NCBI RefSeq assembly: GCF_022483985.1
Contig: NZ_JAKVME010000001.1
Span: 434,001-498,000, forward strand
Reading direction: 5' to 3'
Length of the DNA: 64,000 nt
Source: Acetobacter sp.
Lineage (GTDB): Bacteria > Pseudomonadota > Alphaproteobacteria > Acetobacterales > Acetobacteraceae
How positions within the stretch are numbered: position 1 is the first letter of the stretch; each line of letters begins with the position of its first letter. The notes under the pieces were generated by a model. That model saw only the letters and a program-made list of their open reading frames with translations, was not told the DNA's origin and did not search any database. Positions 62,320 to 64,000 of the stretch are shown one piece after another. The translations under genes were made by a program, and so were the position numbers.

Positions 62320-64000
62320 ATGGACCTCTCTCTGATGGACGCGGACGCACGCATTAACCGGACAGCCAGCACAGCCGCGACCACGATATGGGGTGCGCTG
62401 GACGGTTTTGATGCGCTTCTGCTGGTCAAGCGTGCGCGTGAGCATAATGGTCCCGTGCTGCATGTCGCCAAGGATGACGCAGCGCTCAATCGGCTTGGCG
62501 AGGCGCTCGACTATATGGGAGCGCAGACTGAAGTTCTGCGTTTCCCCGCGTGGGACTGTCTCCCGTATGACCGTGTTTCCCCCAATCCGGTTCTGATCGC
62601 CGAGCGTGTCGCCACTCTGACCCGCCTGCTGGAGCCTGCGAAAGCGAAAGGTGGCCGGATTGTCCTGACGACACCGTCTGCTCTGATGCAGCGTGTCGCG
62701 CCGCGCTCGGCGTTTGAGGGGCAGTCGCTTGAAGTGGCGCAGGGGGAAAGTCTCGACCAGTCCTTTCTGATCGAACTGCTGATCGCCAACGGCTACACCC
62801 GCACCGACACGGTGATGGAGCCGGGCGAATTCGCCTCCCGTGGCGGGATTTTCGACCTGTTTCCGGCGGGACAGCCGGAACCGGTCCGGCTTGATCTGTT
62901 CGGCGATGAGGTCGAGAATATCCGCTATTTCGATCCCGGCACCCAGCGTTCGACGGGTAAGGCCGACAGGCTGACCCTCCGCCCTGTGTCAGAGTTCTCA
63001 CTCGACCCTGACAGCATCTCGCGTTTCCGCTCGGCATGGCGTGATCAGTTCGGGCAGGCTGCTGCAACGGATTCGCTGTATGAGCATGTCAGCGAGGGGC
63101 GACGCTATACAGGGATCGAACACTGGTTGCCGCTGTTTCATGCGGACATGGAAACGCTATTCGACTACCTGAAAAACCCGGCCATCTCGCTCGATCATCA
63201 GGCGGATGAATCCCTGACCGCGCGTATGGAAATGGTGCAGGACCATTACGAGGCGCGAAAGACGCCGCCGCGTGAAGGCGAGACTCCTTATCGCGCTCTG
63301 CCGCCGCATCTGCTGTATCTCGACCGTAAAGGGTGGGACGCGGCTCTGTCGCGTTTCCCCGTCACGAAGTTCAGCCCTTTCGCCAAGCCGGATGGTGCGG
63401 AGGGGATCGATGCCGGTGGCCGTCCCGGCATCATGTTCTCCAAGATGGCGCCGCAGGGCGAACGTGAGAAAGTCTTCGACCTGATCGCCGATTACGCGCA
63501 GCAATGGTCGCAGACGAAGCGTCGTTGCTATGTCGCCGCCTGGACCAAGGGCTCCCGCGAGCGGATCAAGACGCTTCTCACGGAACATCGCGTAGCAGTC
63601 GAGACTTTTGATAGTTGGGACGCTGCGGGCAAGATGAAGGCGGGGCCGGTCGGGCTGCTGATCTTCGGCATCGACCGTGGCTTTGTCGGCGATGACATCG
63701 CCATCGTCTCCGAACAGGATCTGTTGGGTGAGCGGATCGGTCGTCCGCCTCGCAAACGTCGTCGCGCGGATGAGCTGATTTCCGAAGCAGGTGAGATCAC
63801 CGAAGGCGATCTGGTCGTTCATCAGGATTACGGTATCGGACGGTATGACGGGCTGGAGACGGTCAGTGTCGGTGTCGCACCGCATGACTGTTTGCGGCTC
63901 CTCTACGACGGCGGCCAGAAGCTCTATCTGCCGGTGGAGAACATCGAACTGCTGAGTCGCTTCGGCTCGGATCAGGCCGGTGTTGCGCTAGACAAGCTGG
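62320..64000 (+). CDS. mfd: Transcription-repair coupling factor Mfd, N-terminal part (cut by window edge)
   Basis: 560 complete codons run off the right edge, roughly half of the usual 1150 aa. I start it at MDLSLMDADARINRTAS; an ATG five codons in is an alternative. The UvrB-homology module is visible (RFPAWDCLPYDRVSPNP, SRGGIFDLFPAG). The RNA-polymerase-interaction (CarD-like) domain begins near residue 490 with EGDLVVHQDYGIGRYDGL. The helicase motor lies beyond the window. Mfd displaces stalled RNA polymerase and recruits UvrA, so it works with the nearby uvrB. Confidence 0.96.
   Translation, partial: MDLSLMDADARINRTASTAATTIWGALDGFDALLLVKRAREHNGPVLHVAKDDAALNRLGEALDYMGAQTEVLRFPAWDCLPYDRVSPNPVLIAERVATLTRLLEPAKAKGGRIVLTTPSALMQRVAPRSAFEGQSLEVAQGESLDQSFLIELLIANGYTRTDTVMEPGEFASRGGIFDLFPAGQPEPVRLDLFGDEVENIRYFDPGTQRSTGKADRLTLRPVSEFSLDPDSISRFRSAWRDQFGQAAATDSLYEHVSEGRRYTGIEHWLPLFHADMETLFDYLKNPAISLDHQADESLTARMEMVQDHYEARKTPPREGETPYRALPPHLLYLDRKGWDAALSRFPVTKFSPFAKPDGAEGIDAGGRPGIMFSKMAPQGEREKVFDLIADYAQQWSQTKRRCYVAAWTKGSRERIKTLLTEHRVAVETFDSWDAAGKMKAGPVGLLIFGIDRGFVGDDIAIVSEQDLLGERIGRPPRKRRRADELISEAGEITEGDLVVHQDYGIGRYDGLETVSVGVAPHDCLRLLYDGGQKLYLPVENIELLSRFGSDQAGVALDKL

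Overview
The window is a dense chromosomal stretch of a GC-rich alphaproteobacterium. An acetic acid bacterium (Acetobacteraceae) is the best guess. This is inference from protein resemblance and gene order: the elongasome block, pth-ychF, proA-nadD-rsfS, dnaG-rpoD, rpsF-rpsR-rplI, hisS-prfA, and recG/sdhE/mfd. Nearly all of it is core housekeeping. No tRNA, rRNA, CRISPR array, prophage or complete insertion sequence is visible. Both ends cut a gene: a CPA1-type Na+/H+ antiporter on the left and mfd on the right.

Layout. 1-2.3 kb: antiporter start, a small ORF coupled to a DnaJ-class co-chaperone, and an RcnB-like periplasmic protein. 2.5-8.7 kb (minus): the cell-elongation operon mreB-mreC-mreD-mrdA-rodA; its partner rodZ lies far away at 37.8 kb. 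9.1-15 kb (plus): two tandem glycine-zipper lipoproteins, rplY, pth, ychF, proA, nadD, rsfS. 15.0-16.0 kb: an A+T-rich single-gene island with a nucleoside-deoxyribosyltransferase/TIR-like domain, bounded by inverted repeats. 16-24 kb (minus): ilvA, greA, and a carA / AAA-ATPase / carB operon whose CarA carries an N-terminal helix-turn-helix domain and is preceded by a strong palindrome. 24-34 kb: a small unknown gene, ribokinase, yqeY, dnaG, rpoD, a GNAT acetyltransferase, rpsF-rpsR-rplI and a cyclopropane fatty acid synthase. 34-43 kb: ubiG, lysC, a nitronate monooxygenase-like enzyme, rodZ, ispG, hisS, prfA.

43-50 kb is the least ordinary stretch. It has a large propeller-GGDEF diguanylate cyclase placed where prmC often follows prfA, then a DUF4167 gene in inverted orientation, then about 1.2 kb of A+T-rich sequence with no convincing intact gene. 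An OprB-type porin follows, preceded by a 13-codon leader ORF whose stop codon overlaps the porin start. 50-64 kb: DUF2721 and DUF3465 proteins, an N-acetylmuramoyl-L-alanine amidase, RNase E/G, uvrB, an EAL phosphodiesterase, recG, sdhE, mfd.

The best candidates for something undescribed are: (1) the HTH-CarA fusion with its three-segment palindromic leader and the AAA+ ATPase embedded between carA and carB; (2) the inverted-repeat-bounded A+T-rich cassette behind rsfS; and (3) the translationally coupled leader peptide of the OprB porin. All functional calls come from reading motifs and remembered family features; no database search was run.
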